Origin: Cohnella rhizosphaerae
GTDB lineage: Bacteria; Bacillota; Bacilli; Paenibacillales; Paenibacillaceae
Direction: 5' to 3'
NCBI RefSeq assembly: GCF_029525575.1
Contig: NZ_JAPDIA010000008.1
Coordinates: 1,488,001 to 1,552,000 of the forward strand
DNA: 64,000 bases
Of the stretch, positions 9,687 to 17,564 are shown one piece after another; the first letter of the stretch is position 1, and every line of letters begins with the position of its first letter. Under the pieces are notes generated by a model. The model saw only the letters and a program-made list of their open reading frames with translations. It searched no databases and was not told where the DNA came from. Position numbers and translations under genes: made by a program.

Positions 9687-9785
9687 ATGAACAACACGCG
9701 CTGGTTTAAAATCGTCGTATACGTCATGCTGATCGCCATGATCGCTTCTACCGTGCTGCTGTCGATCGGATCGCTGCTTCAGTGA
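9687..9785 (+). CDS. prli42: Prli42-like stressosome-anchoring miniprotein (32 residues)
   Basis: A 33-codon gene with ATG at 9687, preceded by AAAGGA at about 10 bases. The product begins MNNTRWFKIVVYVMLIAMIA and continues STVLLSIGSLLQ. It has a short basic N-terminus and a single membrane helix. In size, layout and sequence pattern (WFK.VVY.MLI.M..ST.L.) it matches Prli42, the tiny membrane protein that in Listeria anchors the stressosome protein RsbR. No stressosome genes lie in this window. The last 38 bases overlap the 3' end of lipB on the other strand. Identification is by pattern only. Confidence 0.75.
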   Translation: MNNTRWFKIVVYVMLIAMIASTVLLSIGSLLQ

Positions 9786-10464
9786 CGGTCCGCAAGCTCC
9801 CGTAACCGAATACGTCCCGGAAATGCGGGAGCACCCGCTCCGCGATCTCTTCAACCTCAAGCGTAAGGCCCGTCTCGGCTTCGAGCGAGGTGACCCCGTA
9901 TTCCTGGATGCCGCACGGCACGATGCCGCCGAACCCCTCTTGCTCTACGCCCCGCTTCACGTTGAAGGCGAAGCCGTGGCTCGTCACGAAGCCGCGTCTT
10001 GCGCGCGCGCGGTTGAATTTGACGCCGATCGCGGCCACCTTGCGGTCGCCGATCCAGACGCCCGTATATTCGGGCTTCCTGCCGCCGACGAGTCCGAACT
10101 CCGCGAGCAGCCGAATCAGCGATTCTTCGAGATCGCGCAAGTACTTGTGCAGATCAAGCCCCTCGGCGTCCAAGTAAAGCAGCGGATATCCGACGAGCTG
10201 CCCCGGGCCGTGATACGTAATATCTCCGCCGCGGTCGATCTCGAATACCGAGATGCCCCGTCGCTTAAGCTCGTCCGGCGACATCAGCAGATGCTCGGGA
10301 TGACGGTCCGTGCCGATCGTATAGGTCGGCGGATGCTCCAGCAGCAGCAGCGTATCCTCGCGCTCCCCCGCGCCGATGTCCCGAATCAGCGCCTTTTGCA
10401 AGTCCCACGCTTCTCCGTACTCGATACGGCCCAGCTTGGCCGTGTCCAGCATGCCCATGTCCAT
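9748..10464 (-). CDS. lipB: Octanoyl-[acyl carrier protein]:protein N-octanoyltransferase LipB
   Basis: LipB moves octanoate from ACP to lipoyl domains, the first step in making lipoate for 2-oxoacid dehydrogenases. Visible family motifs are RGGDITYHGPGQLVGYPL, GVWIGDRKVAAIGVKFNR, the SHGFAFNV element and the catalytic-cysteine stretch IVPCGIQEYGVTSL. The likely start is the ATG at 10464 (or 10458), after GGGAGG; upstream in-frame codons lack a ribosome binding site. It lies directly downstream of bkdB, whose lipoyl domain is a natural target. Its 3' end overlaps the Prli42-like gene on the opposite strand. Confidence 0.93.
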   Translation of the reverse strand: MDMGMLDTAKLGRIEYGEAWDLQKALIRDIGAGEREDTLLLLEHPPTYTIGTDRHPEHLLMSPDELKRRGISVFEIDRGGDITYHGPGQLVGYPLLYLDAEGLDLHKYLRDLEESLIRLLAEFGLVGGRKPEYTGVWIGDRKVAAIGVKFNRARARRGFVTSHGFAFNVKRGVEQEGFGGIVPCGIQEYGVTSLEAETGLTLEVEEIAERVLPHFRDVFGYGSLRTVTEAAIRSTAAR

Positions 10465-10613
10465 CTCGCCTCCCGTTAACCTCCCTATTGTAGCGCAAGC
10501 CCGAAGCGCCCGCAAACCGCGGGGAAGCGGGTCACGGCTGCGGCAAAAGGCCGCCCGCGGCCGCGCCTTGCGCGCCTGCGGGCGACCTCTCGCCGTTCGG
10601 AAGAAGCCACTTA

Positions 10614-12086
10614 TCAATATAGCTTGGTGTCCAGGCTGTAGCTCTCCAGATTCTCCTTCACCCGCTGCAGGAACCGTCCGCAAATGACGCCGTCCAGGAT
10701 GCGGTGGTCGAGCGACAGGCACAAATTAACCATCGAACGCACGCCGATCATGTCGTTGATGACGACGGGGCGCTTGACGATCGATTCGAACGTCAGGATC
10801 GCGGCCTGCGGATAGTTGATGATCGGCTGCGACAGGATCGAACCGAACGAGCCCGTGTTGTTGACCGTGAACGTGCCGCCCTGCATATGCTCGAGCTTCA
10901 GCTTGCCGTGACGCGCGCGGTTCGCCAGATCGTCGATCTCGTGCGCGATGCCGGCGATGTTTTTCTGGTCGGCGTTCTTGATGACCGGGGTCACGACCGA
11001 ATCCTCGGTTCCGACCGCCAGCGCCATGTTGATGTCGCGCTTGACGATGATCTTGTCCGTCGCCCACACCGAATTCATGATCGGATAATCCTTGATCGCG
11101 CCGACGGCGGCCTTGACGAGGAACGGCATGTACGTCAGGTTGATGCCTTCCGTCCGTTTGAATTCGTCCTTCAGCTTGCTGCGAAGCACGACGAGATTGG
11201 TCACGTCCACCTCGATCATCGTCCAGGCGTGCGGAATCTCGGTCACGCTTTGGCGCATGCGCGTCGCGATCGTATTGCGGATCGGGGTGACGTCGATGAA
11301 ATATTCGCCGCGGCCGGGCACTTCGTGGCCCTCGATCTCGATCGTCGGAATGCGCGGCGATTCGGACAAGTGGAGTCCGCCCGATCGCACCTGCACGCGG
11401 GGATCCATCGGTTCGATCGGCTTCGAGGACGAAGACGCCGCGCTCGCGGATGCCGTCGCGGCCGACGGCGCCGGCGCAGCCTGCGGAGCGGCCTGCTGCA
11501 CGGCTGCGGCGGGCGCGGCCGCAGCCGCCTTCGGCTGCGCGCCGGCCGAGCCGCCGGCAGCGGCGGCCGCCAGCACGTCGGCGCGCGTAATGCGACCGCC
11601 CATGCCGGAGCCGGCCAAGCGGGCAAGATCGATGCCGTGCTCGGCGGCCAGCTTCAGCACGGCCGGGGAATAGCGCTGGCGCATCTCCTGACCCGCGGCC
11701 GCAGCGGCAGGCGCCGAAGCCGGTCCCGGCGCCGTCGGAACGGCGTTCGCCTCGCGTTCCGCCGCGCGCACCGCCTCGTCGGTCGGCTGGAGGCCGGCCG
11801 CAAGCGCGCCGCCCGGAATTTCCGCATAGGCGTCGGCTTCCTCTTCCTCGATCAGGCAGATCGCGCTGCCGACGTTAACCGTCTCCCCGTCGCCTGCCAG
11901 CACCTTGACCAGCACGCCCCGGGCCGTCGACGGCAGCTCTGCGCTCACCTTTTCCGTGATCAGCTCGCAGAGGGGCTCGTACATTTCGACGTAGTCGCCC
12001 GGCTTTTTCAACCAACGGTCGACGGTCGCCGTCTCCAGCGATTCCGCCAGCTTCGGCATGATGATTTCGGTAATCTTTTTGCTCAA
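10614..12086 (-). CDS. bkdB: Branched-chain 2-oxoacid dehydrogenase E2 (dihydrolipoamide acyltransferase)
   Basis: E2 forms the core of the complex and passes the branched acyl group to CoA. An N-terminal lipoyl domain (lysine in LITEKVSAELPS, about residue 45) is joined by an Ala/Pro-rich linker to a peripheral-subunit-binding domain (SPAVLKLAAEHGIDLARLAG) and the catalytic domain ending in the HxxxDG motif (LSLDHRILDG). The length, 490 residues, is normal. It follows bkdAB by 28 bases in the lpdV-bkdAA-bkdAB-bkdB operon. The sequence fits BkdB better than pyruvate dehydrogenase E2, mainly because the E1 subunits are clearly BkdA-like. Confidence 0.92.
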   Translation of the reverse strand: MSKKITEIIMPKLAESLETATVDRWLKKPGDYVEMYEPLCELITEKVSAELPSTARGVLVKVLAGDGETVNVGSAICLIEEEEADAYAEIPGGALAAGLQPTDEAVRAAEREANAVPTAPGPASAPAAAAAGQEMRQRYSPAVLKLAAEHGIDLARLAGSGMGGRITRADVLAAAAAGGSAGAQPKAAAAAPAAAVQQAAPQAAPAPSAATASASAASSSSKPIEPMDPRVQVRSGGLHLSESPRIPTIEIEGHEVPGRGEYFIDVTPIRNTIATRMRQSVTEIPHAWTMIEVDVTNLVVLRSKLKDEFKRTEGINLTYMPFLVKAAVGAIKDYPIMNSVWATDKIIVKRDINMALAVGTEDSVVTPVIKNADQKNIAGIAHEIDDLANRARHGKLKLEHMQGGTFTVNNTGSFGSILSQPIINYPQAAILTFESIVKRPVVINDMIGVRSMVNLCLSLDHRILDGVICGRFLQRVKENLESYSLDTKLY

Positions 12087-12114
12087 GTCCGATCAGCTCC
12101 TTCCCGTGACGGTT

Positions 12115-13101
12115 CTAGTATCGCGCCAGCTCCAGCATGGCCGCCTTCAGCTTTTCCTTGTTCAGCATGAATTGCTTTTCGCCAACCGGATTGTAAGGCA
12201 TGGCAGGCGCGTCGGGACCGCAAAGACGGCGGATGGGAGCGTCGAGGTCGTAGAGCATCTCCTCGGCGATGATCGCGGCGACTTCGCCGCCGACGCCGCC
12301 GGTCTTGTTGTCCTCGTGAACGATCAGCACCTTGCCGGTACGCGCGGCCGCTTCGAGGATGCCCTCGCGATCGAGCGGCTGGATCGTGCGCAGGTCGAGA
12401 ATGTGCGCCTCGATGCCTTCCTCGCGCGACAGCTCCTCGGCGGCTTGCATCGCAAAATGGAGCGGCATGCTGTAGCTGATCACCGTGATGTCGCTGCCCT
12501 CGCGCAGCACGTTCGCCTTGCCGATCGGTACCGTGTATTCGCCCTCGGGCACCTCGTCGCTAACGAGACGGTAGCATTTTTTATTTTCGAAAAAAAGGAC
12601 GGGATCCGGGTCGCGAATCGCGGCGATGAGCAGGCCCTTGGCGTCATAGGCGGTCGCGGGCGCGACGATCTTGAGGCCCGGCGTGCCGAAAAACACCGAT
12701 TCGGTGCACTGCGAATGGTACAGGCCGCCGAACACGCCGCCGCCGATCGGCGCGCGGATGACGACGGGGCAGCTCCAGTCGTTGTTCGAACGATAGCGGA
12801 TCTTCGCCGCCTCGCTGATGATCTGGTTGGCCGCCGGAAACATGAAGTCGGAGTACTGCATCTCGGCGATCGGCCTCATGCCCGCCATCGCGGCGCCGAT
12901 CGCGACGCCGGCGATCGCGGATTCCGCCAGCGGCGTGTCGATGGCCCGATCCTCGCCGAACTGCTGCTGCAGTCCCCGGGTCGTACCGAAAACGCCGCCT
13001 TTTAGACCGACGTCCTCGCCCAGCACGAACACGCTGTCGTCCCGTTCCATCTCTTCCTTCATCGCCAATCGGATGGCGTCGATATATTCGATTACCGGCA
13101 T
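12115..13101 (-). CDS. bkdAB: Branched-chain 2-oxoacid dehydrogenase E1 beta subunit
   Basis: With BkdAA this subunit forms the thiamine-diphosphate E1 that decarboxylates 2-oxoacids from Leu, Ile and Val, supplying primers for iso and anteiso fatty acids. Typical stretches are VFVLGEDVGLKGGVF, DTPLAESAIAGVAIG and AAKIRYRSNNDWSCPVV, very close to B. subtilis BkdAB. The 328 residues match the family length. The gene starts 3 bases after the bkdAA stop. Confidence 0.94.
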   Translation of the reverse strand: MPVIEYIDAIRLAMKEEMERDDSVFVLGEDVGLKGGVFGTTRGLQQQFGEDRAIDTPLAESAIAGVAIGAAMAGMRPIAEMQYSDFMFPAANQIISEAAKIRYRSNNDWSCPVVIRAPIGGGVFGGLYHSQCTESVFFGTPGLKIVAPATAYDAKGLLIAAIRDPDPVLFFENKKCYRLVSDEVPEGEYTVPIGKANVLREGSDITVISYSMPLHFAMQAAEELSREEGIEAHILDLRTIQPLDREGILEAAARTGKVLIVHEDNKTGGVGGEVAAIIAEEMLYDLDAPIRRLCGPDAPAMPYNPVGEKQFMLNKEKLKAAMLELARY

Positions 13102-13104
13102 GCG

Positions 13105-14133
13105 TTAGCGCACCTCCCCGTCGTCTTCGGCGTACACGTAGCGGAAGGCGTCCTCCGCCGACTGGTACGGCGCTTGCTCGGCATAGGCCGTCGCCTCGTC
13201 GAGTTCCTTGCGGATGCGCTGCTGAAGCGCCTGCTCCCGATCTTCCGACCATAGCCCGAGCTGCTCCAGATACGCGCGGAATGCCGGCAGCGCGTCCTTC
13301 GCCCGGTTCGCGTCGACCTCTTCCTTCGTGCGGTAGGCCATGTCGTTGTCCGACGTCGAGTGCGGCGTCACGCGGTACGTCATAATCTCCACCAGCGTCG
13401 GTCCTTCGCCGGCCAGCGCGCGCTCGTGCGCCTCGCGGAAGACGCGGTACACCTCAAGCGGATCGTGGCCGTCGACCCGGATGCCGGGGAAGCCGTAGCC
13501 GAGCGCGCGGTCGCTGATGCGGCCGGCCGTCTGCTTGGACAGCGGCACCGAGATCGCGTACCCGTTGTTCTCGCAGACGAAGATGACGGGCAGCTTCTGC
13601 ACGCCCGCGAAGTTGCAGCCTTCGTGAAAATCGCCCTGGTTGCTCGAGCCCTCGCCGAACGACACGATCGCGACGGACGATTCGCCGCGAATTTTCGAGG
13701 CGAGCGCGAAGCCGACCGCGTGCGGCACCTGCGTCGTAACCGGACTCGAGCCCGTCGCGATGCGCAGCCTGCGGCAGCCGAAGTGCGCGGACATCTGGCG
13801 TCCGGCGCTGTTCGGGTCTTCGCCCTTGCCGTAAAGCGCCAGCATCAGCTCTTTGACGGTCATGCCGACCGACAGCACCAGGCCGTAGTCGCGGTAATAA
13901 GGGAGAAACCAGTCTTTGTCGCGGTCCATGGCAAAGCCCATCGCCACCTGCGACGGCTCCTGCGTAATGCCCGATATGTGGAAGTTCACCTTCCCGGCGC
14001 GCTGCAGCACCTGGCCGCGCTCGTCGAATTTGCGCGCGAGCATCATCGTCTCGTACATGGCGACGGCCCGCTCGTCCGTCAAGCCCAGCGCGATATGCCG
14101 CGCTTGTCGTTCTACGCTGCCTTTCTGGGTCAT
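13105..14133 (-). CDS. bkdAA: Branched-chain 2-oxoacid dehydrogenase E1 alpha subunit
   Basis: E1 alpha binds thiamine diphosphate through the motif seen at SFGEGSSNQGDFHEGCNFAG. The phosphorylation-loop region corresponds to YRVTPHSTSDNDMAYR. Substrate-side motifs RQMSAHFG and TGSSPVTTQVPHAVG are those of BkdAA. The length is 342 residues. It precedes bkdAB by 3 bases and follows lpdV after a 279-base gap. Confidence 0.94.
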   Translation of the reverse strand: MTQKGSVERQARHIALGLTDERAVAMYETMMLARKFDERGQVLQRAGKVNFHISGITQEPSQVAMGFAMDRDKDWFLPYYRDYGLVLSVGMTVKELMLALYGKGEDPNSAGRQMSAHFGCRRLRIATGSSPVTTQVPHAVGFALASKIRGESSVAIVSFGEGSSNQGDFHEGCNFAGVQKLPVIFVCENNGYAISVPLSKQTAGRISDRALGYGFPGIRVDGHDPLEVYRVFREAHERALAGEGPTLVEIMTYRVTPHSTSDNDMAYRTKEEVDANRAKDALPAFRAYLEQLGLWSEDREQALQQRIRKELDEATAYAEQAPYQSAEDAFRYVYAEDDGEVR

Positions 14134-14340
14134 GAAGCGTCCCTCCCGGCTTTTCGTTTTCGGATTCGTTTTTAGAAGTTGTCGTTAGTGCTATAACCTG
14201 GTCTTAATACTTGAACCTAGAACCTATTATACAGCGGTACGTTCGAAAAAGAAACCGCGGGCGGAGGTGTCGGGCTAATCGCCTCGCCTCGGTCGCGATC
14301 CGCTCAAGCGTGCGCATCGACTTCGGCCGTCTAACGCAAA

Positions 14341-14371
14341 ACGGTCTCGCCTGAGTCGCTGGCGAAACCGC
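14341..14371. repeat. Imperfect inverted repeat in the lpdV-bkdAA gap
   Basis: CGGTCTCGCC and GGCGAAACCG form an imperfect hairpin between lpdV and bkdAA (gap 14134-14412). No T-run follows, so it may be an attenuating or mRNA-processing structure rather than a terminator. I see nothing else in this gap. Confidence 0.35.
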
Positions 14372-14412
14372 ATGCGCGAAGCGCCGGCGGCAAAAGCCGG
14401 GCGCTGCTTCCC

Positions 14413-15852
14413 TTATGAACCGTGCGCCGCGGAGCCGGAGACGGCCTGCATCACTTCCTGCATCGCTTCGGACAACGTCGGATGCGGATGAATGGCGCGG
14501 CCGATCTCCCACGGCACCGCGTCGAGCAGCTTCGCGAGCGAGGCTTCGGCGATCAGATCGGTCGCGCGGGGACCGACGATATGGACGCCGAGCAGGTCGC
14601 CGGTCTTGCGGTCCGCGATCGCCTTCGCGAAGCCTTCGGGCTCGCCGTGCACGAGCGCCTTGCCGAAGATGCGCATCGGCAGCTTCACCGCGCGCGTCTC
14701 GAAGCCCGCGGCCTTGGCCGCCGCTTCGGTCCAGCCGATGGCGGCCGCCTCCGGCCGGCTGTAGATGGCCCGGGGCACGTCCCGGTCGGGCGTGCGGGCG
14801 ATCGGCTGCCCGAGGATATGGGCGACCGCGACTTCCGCCTCGTGCATCGCCGCGTGCGCCAGCTGGACGCCGCCGATGACGTCGCCGACGGCGTAGATGT
14901 GCGGCTCTCCGGTCTGCAGCGTCGCCGGATTGACCGACACGAAGCCCCCGCTCGCCTTGACGTCCGTATTTTCGAAGCCGAGGTTGTCGACGTTGCCGAC
15001 GCGGCCGACGGATACGAGCATGCGCGCCGCCGCTAGCGTCTCGGCGCCGCCGGCGGCCGTTCCGATCGTTGCCGATACGCGTCCCTCCGACACCGTGCAG
15101 GACGAAGCGTCCAGCTTCGCGCCCAGAAGCAGCTTTACGCCTCGCTTCTCAAGCTGGCGCGCCAGCTCCGTCGAGATATCCTTGTCTTCGCCGGGCAGCA
15201 GGCGATCCGCCGTCTCGACGAGCGTGACCGCCGTGCCGAAGTCTCCGAGCATCGAAGCCCATTCGATCCCGATGACGCCGCCCCCTACGATGATCGCGCT
15301 GGCCGGGAGCGACGCCCAGGAGAGCGCTTCGTCGCTCGTCACGACGTTCGTTCCGTCGTACGGCAGTCCTTCGATTCTGCGCGGTCGCGAACCCGTCGCC
15401 AGGATGAGGTGGCGGGGCACGACGGTCTCGGACTCGCCGTCCTCGAGCTCGACGGCGATGGCGCCGCCGCGCGGCGAGAAGATCGACGGGCCGGTCAGAC
15501 GGCCAGCGCCTTTAATGACCTGAATGCGATTTTGCTTCATGAGCGCTTCTACGCCTTTGTGAAGCTGGGCCACGACGCCATCCTTGCGGTTCATGACGGC
15601 GCTCCAGTCCACGCTTGCGTCCTGCGCGCCGGCCAGCCGGATGCCGTAAGCTTCCGCGTCCCGGACGGTAGCGTACACTTCGGCGCTGCGAAGCAGCGCC
15701 TTGCTCGGGATGCAGCCGCGATGCAGGCAGGTGCCGCCTAGCTTGTCCTTTTCGATTATGGCCACGCTTCGTCCGGCCTGGGCGGCGCGCACGGCGGCGG
15801 TATACCCGCCGGGACCGCCGCCAAGAATAGCGACATCGACTTCGATTGGCAT
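14413..15852 (-). CDS. lpdV: Dihydrolipoyl dehydrogenase (E3) of the bkd complex
   Basis: E3 reoxidises the dihydrolipoyl groups of E2 using FAD and NAD. The FAD fold starts ILGGGPGGYTAA, the redox-active disulfide is GGTCLHRGCIPS, the NAD fold is IIVGGGVIGIEWAS, FAD motif 2 is IYAVGDV, and the C-terminal active-site base lies in AIHPHPTLSEA. The 479 residues are standard. It is the first gene of the bkd operon. A TATAAT on the minus strand (15966-15971) lies 114 bases upstream. Confidence 0.93.
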   Translation of the reverse strand: MPIEVDVAILGGGPGGYTAAVRAAQAGRSVAIIEKDKLGGTCLHRGCIPSKALLRSAEVYATVRDAEAYGIRLAGAQDASVDWSAVMNRKDGVVAQLHKGVEALMKQNRIQVIKGAGRLTGPSIFSPRGGAIAVELEDGESETVVPRHLILATGSRPRRIEGLPYDGTNVVTSDEALSWASLPASAIIVGGGVIGIEWASMLGDFGTAVTLVETADRLLPGEDKDISTELARQLEKRGVKLLLGAKLDASSCTVSEGRVSATIGTAAGGAETLAAARMLVSVGRVGNVDNLGFENTDVKASGGFVSVNPATLQTGEPHIYAVGDVIGGVQLAHAAMHEAEVAVAHILGQPIARTPDRDVPRAIYSRPEAAAIGWTEAAAKAAGFETRAVKLPMRIFGKALVHGEPEGFAKAIADRKTGDLLGVHIVGPRATDLIAEASLAKLLDAVPWEIGRAIHPHPTLSEAMQEVMQAVSGSAAHGS

Positions 15853-16154
15853 GAGTGTTCCTCCGGAAAATTAGGCTATTAGGCTTTGGAGACGCATGAA
15901 ATATGTATATAGAGCCTGGCGTCGTCGAAAAATACGAGGCATTCCTGAATTCTGCCGACCCTACCATTATAACGTCTCGAGACGCAACAAAAAAGTTCGC
16001 GGCGGCAGCGCATTCCGATCGGCCCAGTTACAACCATTTTTGTTAAAGCCGAACGATACCCGAGACGCTTGCGTTTTACGTTCTCATTTACAATAGACAT
16101 ATTCTCGATAAATCGCTATCATTAGAGCATAGAACAGGAAGGTGGACATGACCG
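15853..16154. promoter_or_regulatory. Divergent regulatory region lpdV / yqzF
   Basis: This 302-base gene-free stretch holds a minus-strand TATAAT (15966-15971) next to the perfect 12-bp palindrome CGTCTCGAGACG (15973-15984). The half-site GAGACGC occurs three times in the same orientation (15889, 15979, 16062). These may be operators controlling the bkd operon. I recognise no known consensus (CodY, CcpA or sigma-54). Confidence 0.4.
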
Positions 16155-16469
16155 TTGAAGCTCGTCATCTCGCGCTTGATCGCCATTCTCATGCTCGTCG
16201 TGCCCGGCATCGCCGCCGCATACGGCTTCCTGCTGATGAAGGACGCCTTGTTCGATTATTTCGCGCAGTTCGGGAACGTGAGCCTGCCCGATCCCCATTT
16301 TGACCTATGGCGATTTTTGCTTGGATTCGTCCTCTTTCTCGCCGGCGTCGGCTTCATCGGCGGCTGGATTTTTTTCCGCGATCGCAAGCACAATTACGTG
16401 TCGCCGCGCTTTCGCGCCAAGCGTCCGCCGCGGCCTCCGCGCGACGGCAGCAAGTCTGGCGGCCAATAA
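16155..16469 (+). CDS. yqzF: DUF2627 membrane protein, YqzF-like
   Basis: This small protein (104 residues) has two membrane helices (ISRLIAILMLVVPGIAAAYG and LLGFVLFLAGVGFIGGWIFF) separated by a short loop, and a basic Pro/Arg-rich tail. The pattern matches DUF2627 proteins such as B. subtilis YqzF, which also sits near the bkd genes. The start is a TTG at 16155, after AGGAAGGTGG at 9 bases. Its function is unknown. It ends at a bidirectional terminator shared with the convergent AraC gene. Confidence 0.8.
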   Translation: MKLVISRLIAILMLVVPGIAAAYGFLLMKDALFDYFAQFGNVSLPDPHFDLWRFLLGFVLFLAGVGFIGGWIFFRDRKHNYVSPRFRAKRPPRPPRDGSKSGGQ

Positions 16470-16475
16470 AAGGCT

Positions 16476-16516
16476 TTAAAAAAGGAATGGCGTCTTCGCG
16501 GCGCTATTCCTTTTTT
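16476..16516. terminator. Bidirectional terminator between yqzF and the AraC gene
   Basis: GGAAT and ATTCC arms with inner GGCG/CGCT-type pairing are flanked by A6 on the left and T6 on the right, so it can terminate both converging genes. Confidence 0.8.
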
Positions 16517-17437
16517 CATATCCCGCGACTCCCGCGACGACGCGGACAGTCCCCTGTCCGGCACGCCGGCCGTCCGGTAAGCGCTCGGCGTACAGCCGTA
16601 TATGCCGCGGAACAGCTTGATAAAATAGCTGAAGTTATCGAACCCCGCCTCCAGCGCCACCTCGGAGATCGTCGAATCGGACGCGGACAGCCTTCCGGCC
16701 GCATATCGGATTCGGTACCGGTTGAGATATTCGACCGGCGTCCTGCGCATATACGCCTTGAACATGCGGCTGAAGTGCCCCTCGCTCATGCCCGCCACGC
16801 CGGCCAGCTCCCGCAGGCTCAGCTTGCGCGCGAAATTCGTCTCCATGTAAACCAACGCCTCTTTCAACCGTTCCGCCGCATGGCTCTCGCCTTCGTCCGC
16901 TTGCGATCGCGGTTGCCATTGGCCCGCGTCGATCAGGTCCGCGATCAGATTCAGCAAGCCGGCTTTAACCCTCAGCTCTCTGGCCGGTTCGGCGGCATGC
17001 TCGAGCGCTTGCAGCTCGGCGATCCTCGCGACCGCCGACTTGCCCCAGGGCGTATCCCGCGTCCAATGATGCGGCGGTCCCGAACGCCCGCGCTGCAGCG
17101 GACGCAGGTAGCGCGCGGAAATCGCGTCGTCGGGGCCTCCGTCCAGCCAGCCGAGATCGCACACGAGCGCTTCGTACGCACAGTCCGAAGCGTCGAGCGG
17201 ATATCCGCCGTGCAGCAAGCCGCCGGGTATGAACAAAGCCTCTCCTGCGGACACTTCGTAAGCGGACAATCCGATCTGGAAAATGGCGCGGCCGGACGTC
17301 ACCCTTAGAAACTCGATCTCCTCATGCCAATGAAAATCGAGAATGCCTTCTTGAGGCGTGCGCGCCTGCTGATAGAAGCCGACCGGGAAGCCCGGCGTGC
17401 CGTGGCGGCGGTCCTCTTTTAACAATTTATTGTCCAC
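16516..17437 (-). CDS. AraC-family regulator with N-terminal cupin (possible frameshift near the end)
   Basis: The N-terminal cupin-like sugar-sensing domain (HWHEEIEFLRVTSG, then VSAGEALFIPGGLLHGG) is followed by two helix-turn-helix motifs (LSLRELAGVAGMSEGHFSRM and ISEVALEAGFDNFSYFIKLF) ending at YGCTPSAYR. It is divergent from the alpha-xylosidase gene and is probably its activator. In the frame as given, the ORF runs on to 16394, through the shared terminator and into yqzF. If the run at 16551-16554 is three rather than four bases, it stops at 16516 right beside the terminator, giving 306 residues. I prefer the shorter form, but only modestly. Confidence 0.8.
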
Positions 17438-17564
17438 ATAAAACCTCTCGTCTCATAATCGTGTTATTTATAAGCATAATATTGCAAGAAAATCGATAAA
17501 TCAATCGGTATTATGTTAATTATAGAGAGCGTTTACTTGGCACCCCAACAGGAGGTTCGATTGT
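17438..17564. promoter_or_regulatory. Divergent control region, AraC gene / alpha-xylosidase
   Basis: This AT-rich 127-base region contains near-repeats ATCGATAAATCAATCGG suited to AraC binding, and a cre-like element AGAGAGCGTTTACT (17524-17537; about three mismatches to the CcpA consensus) about 30 bases before the xylosidase ATG. Activation by the AraC protein and catabolite repression are inferences. Confidence 0.4.
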
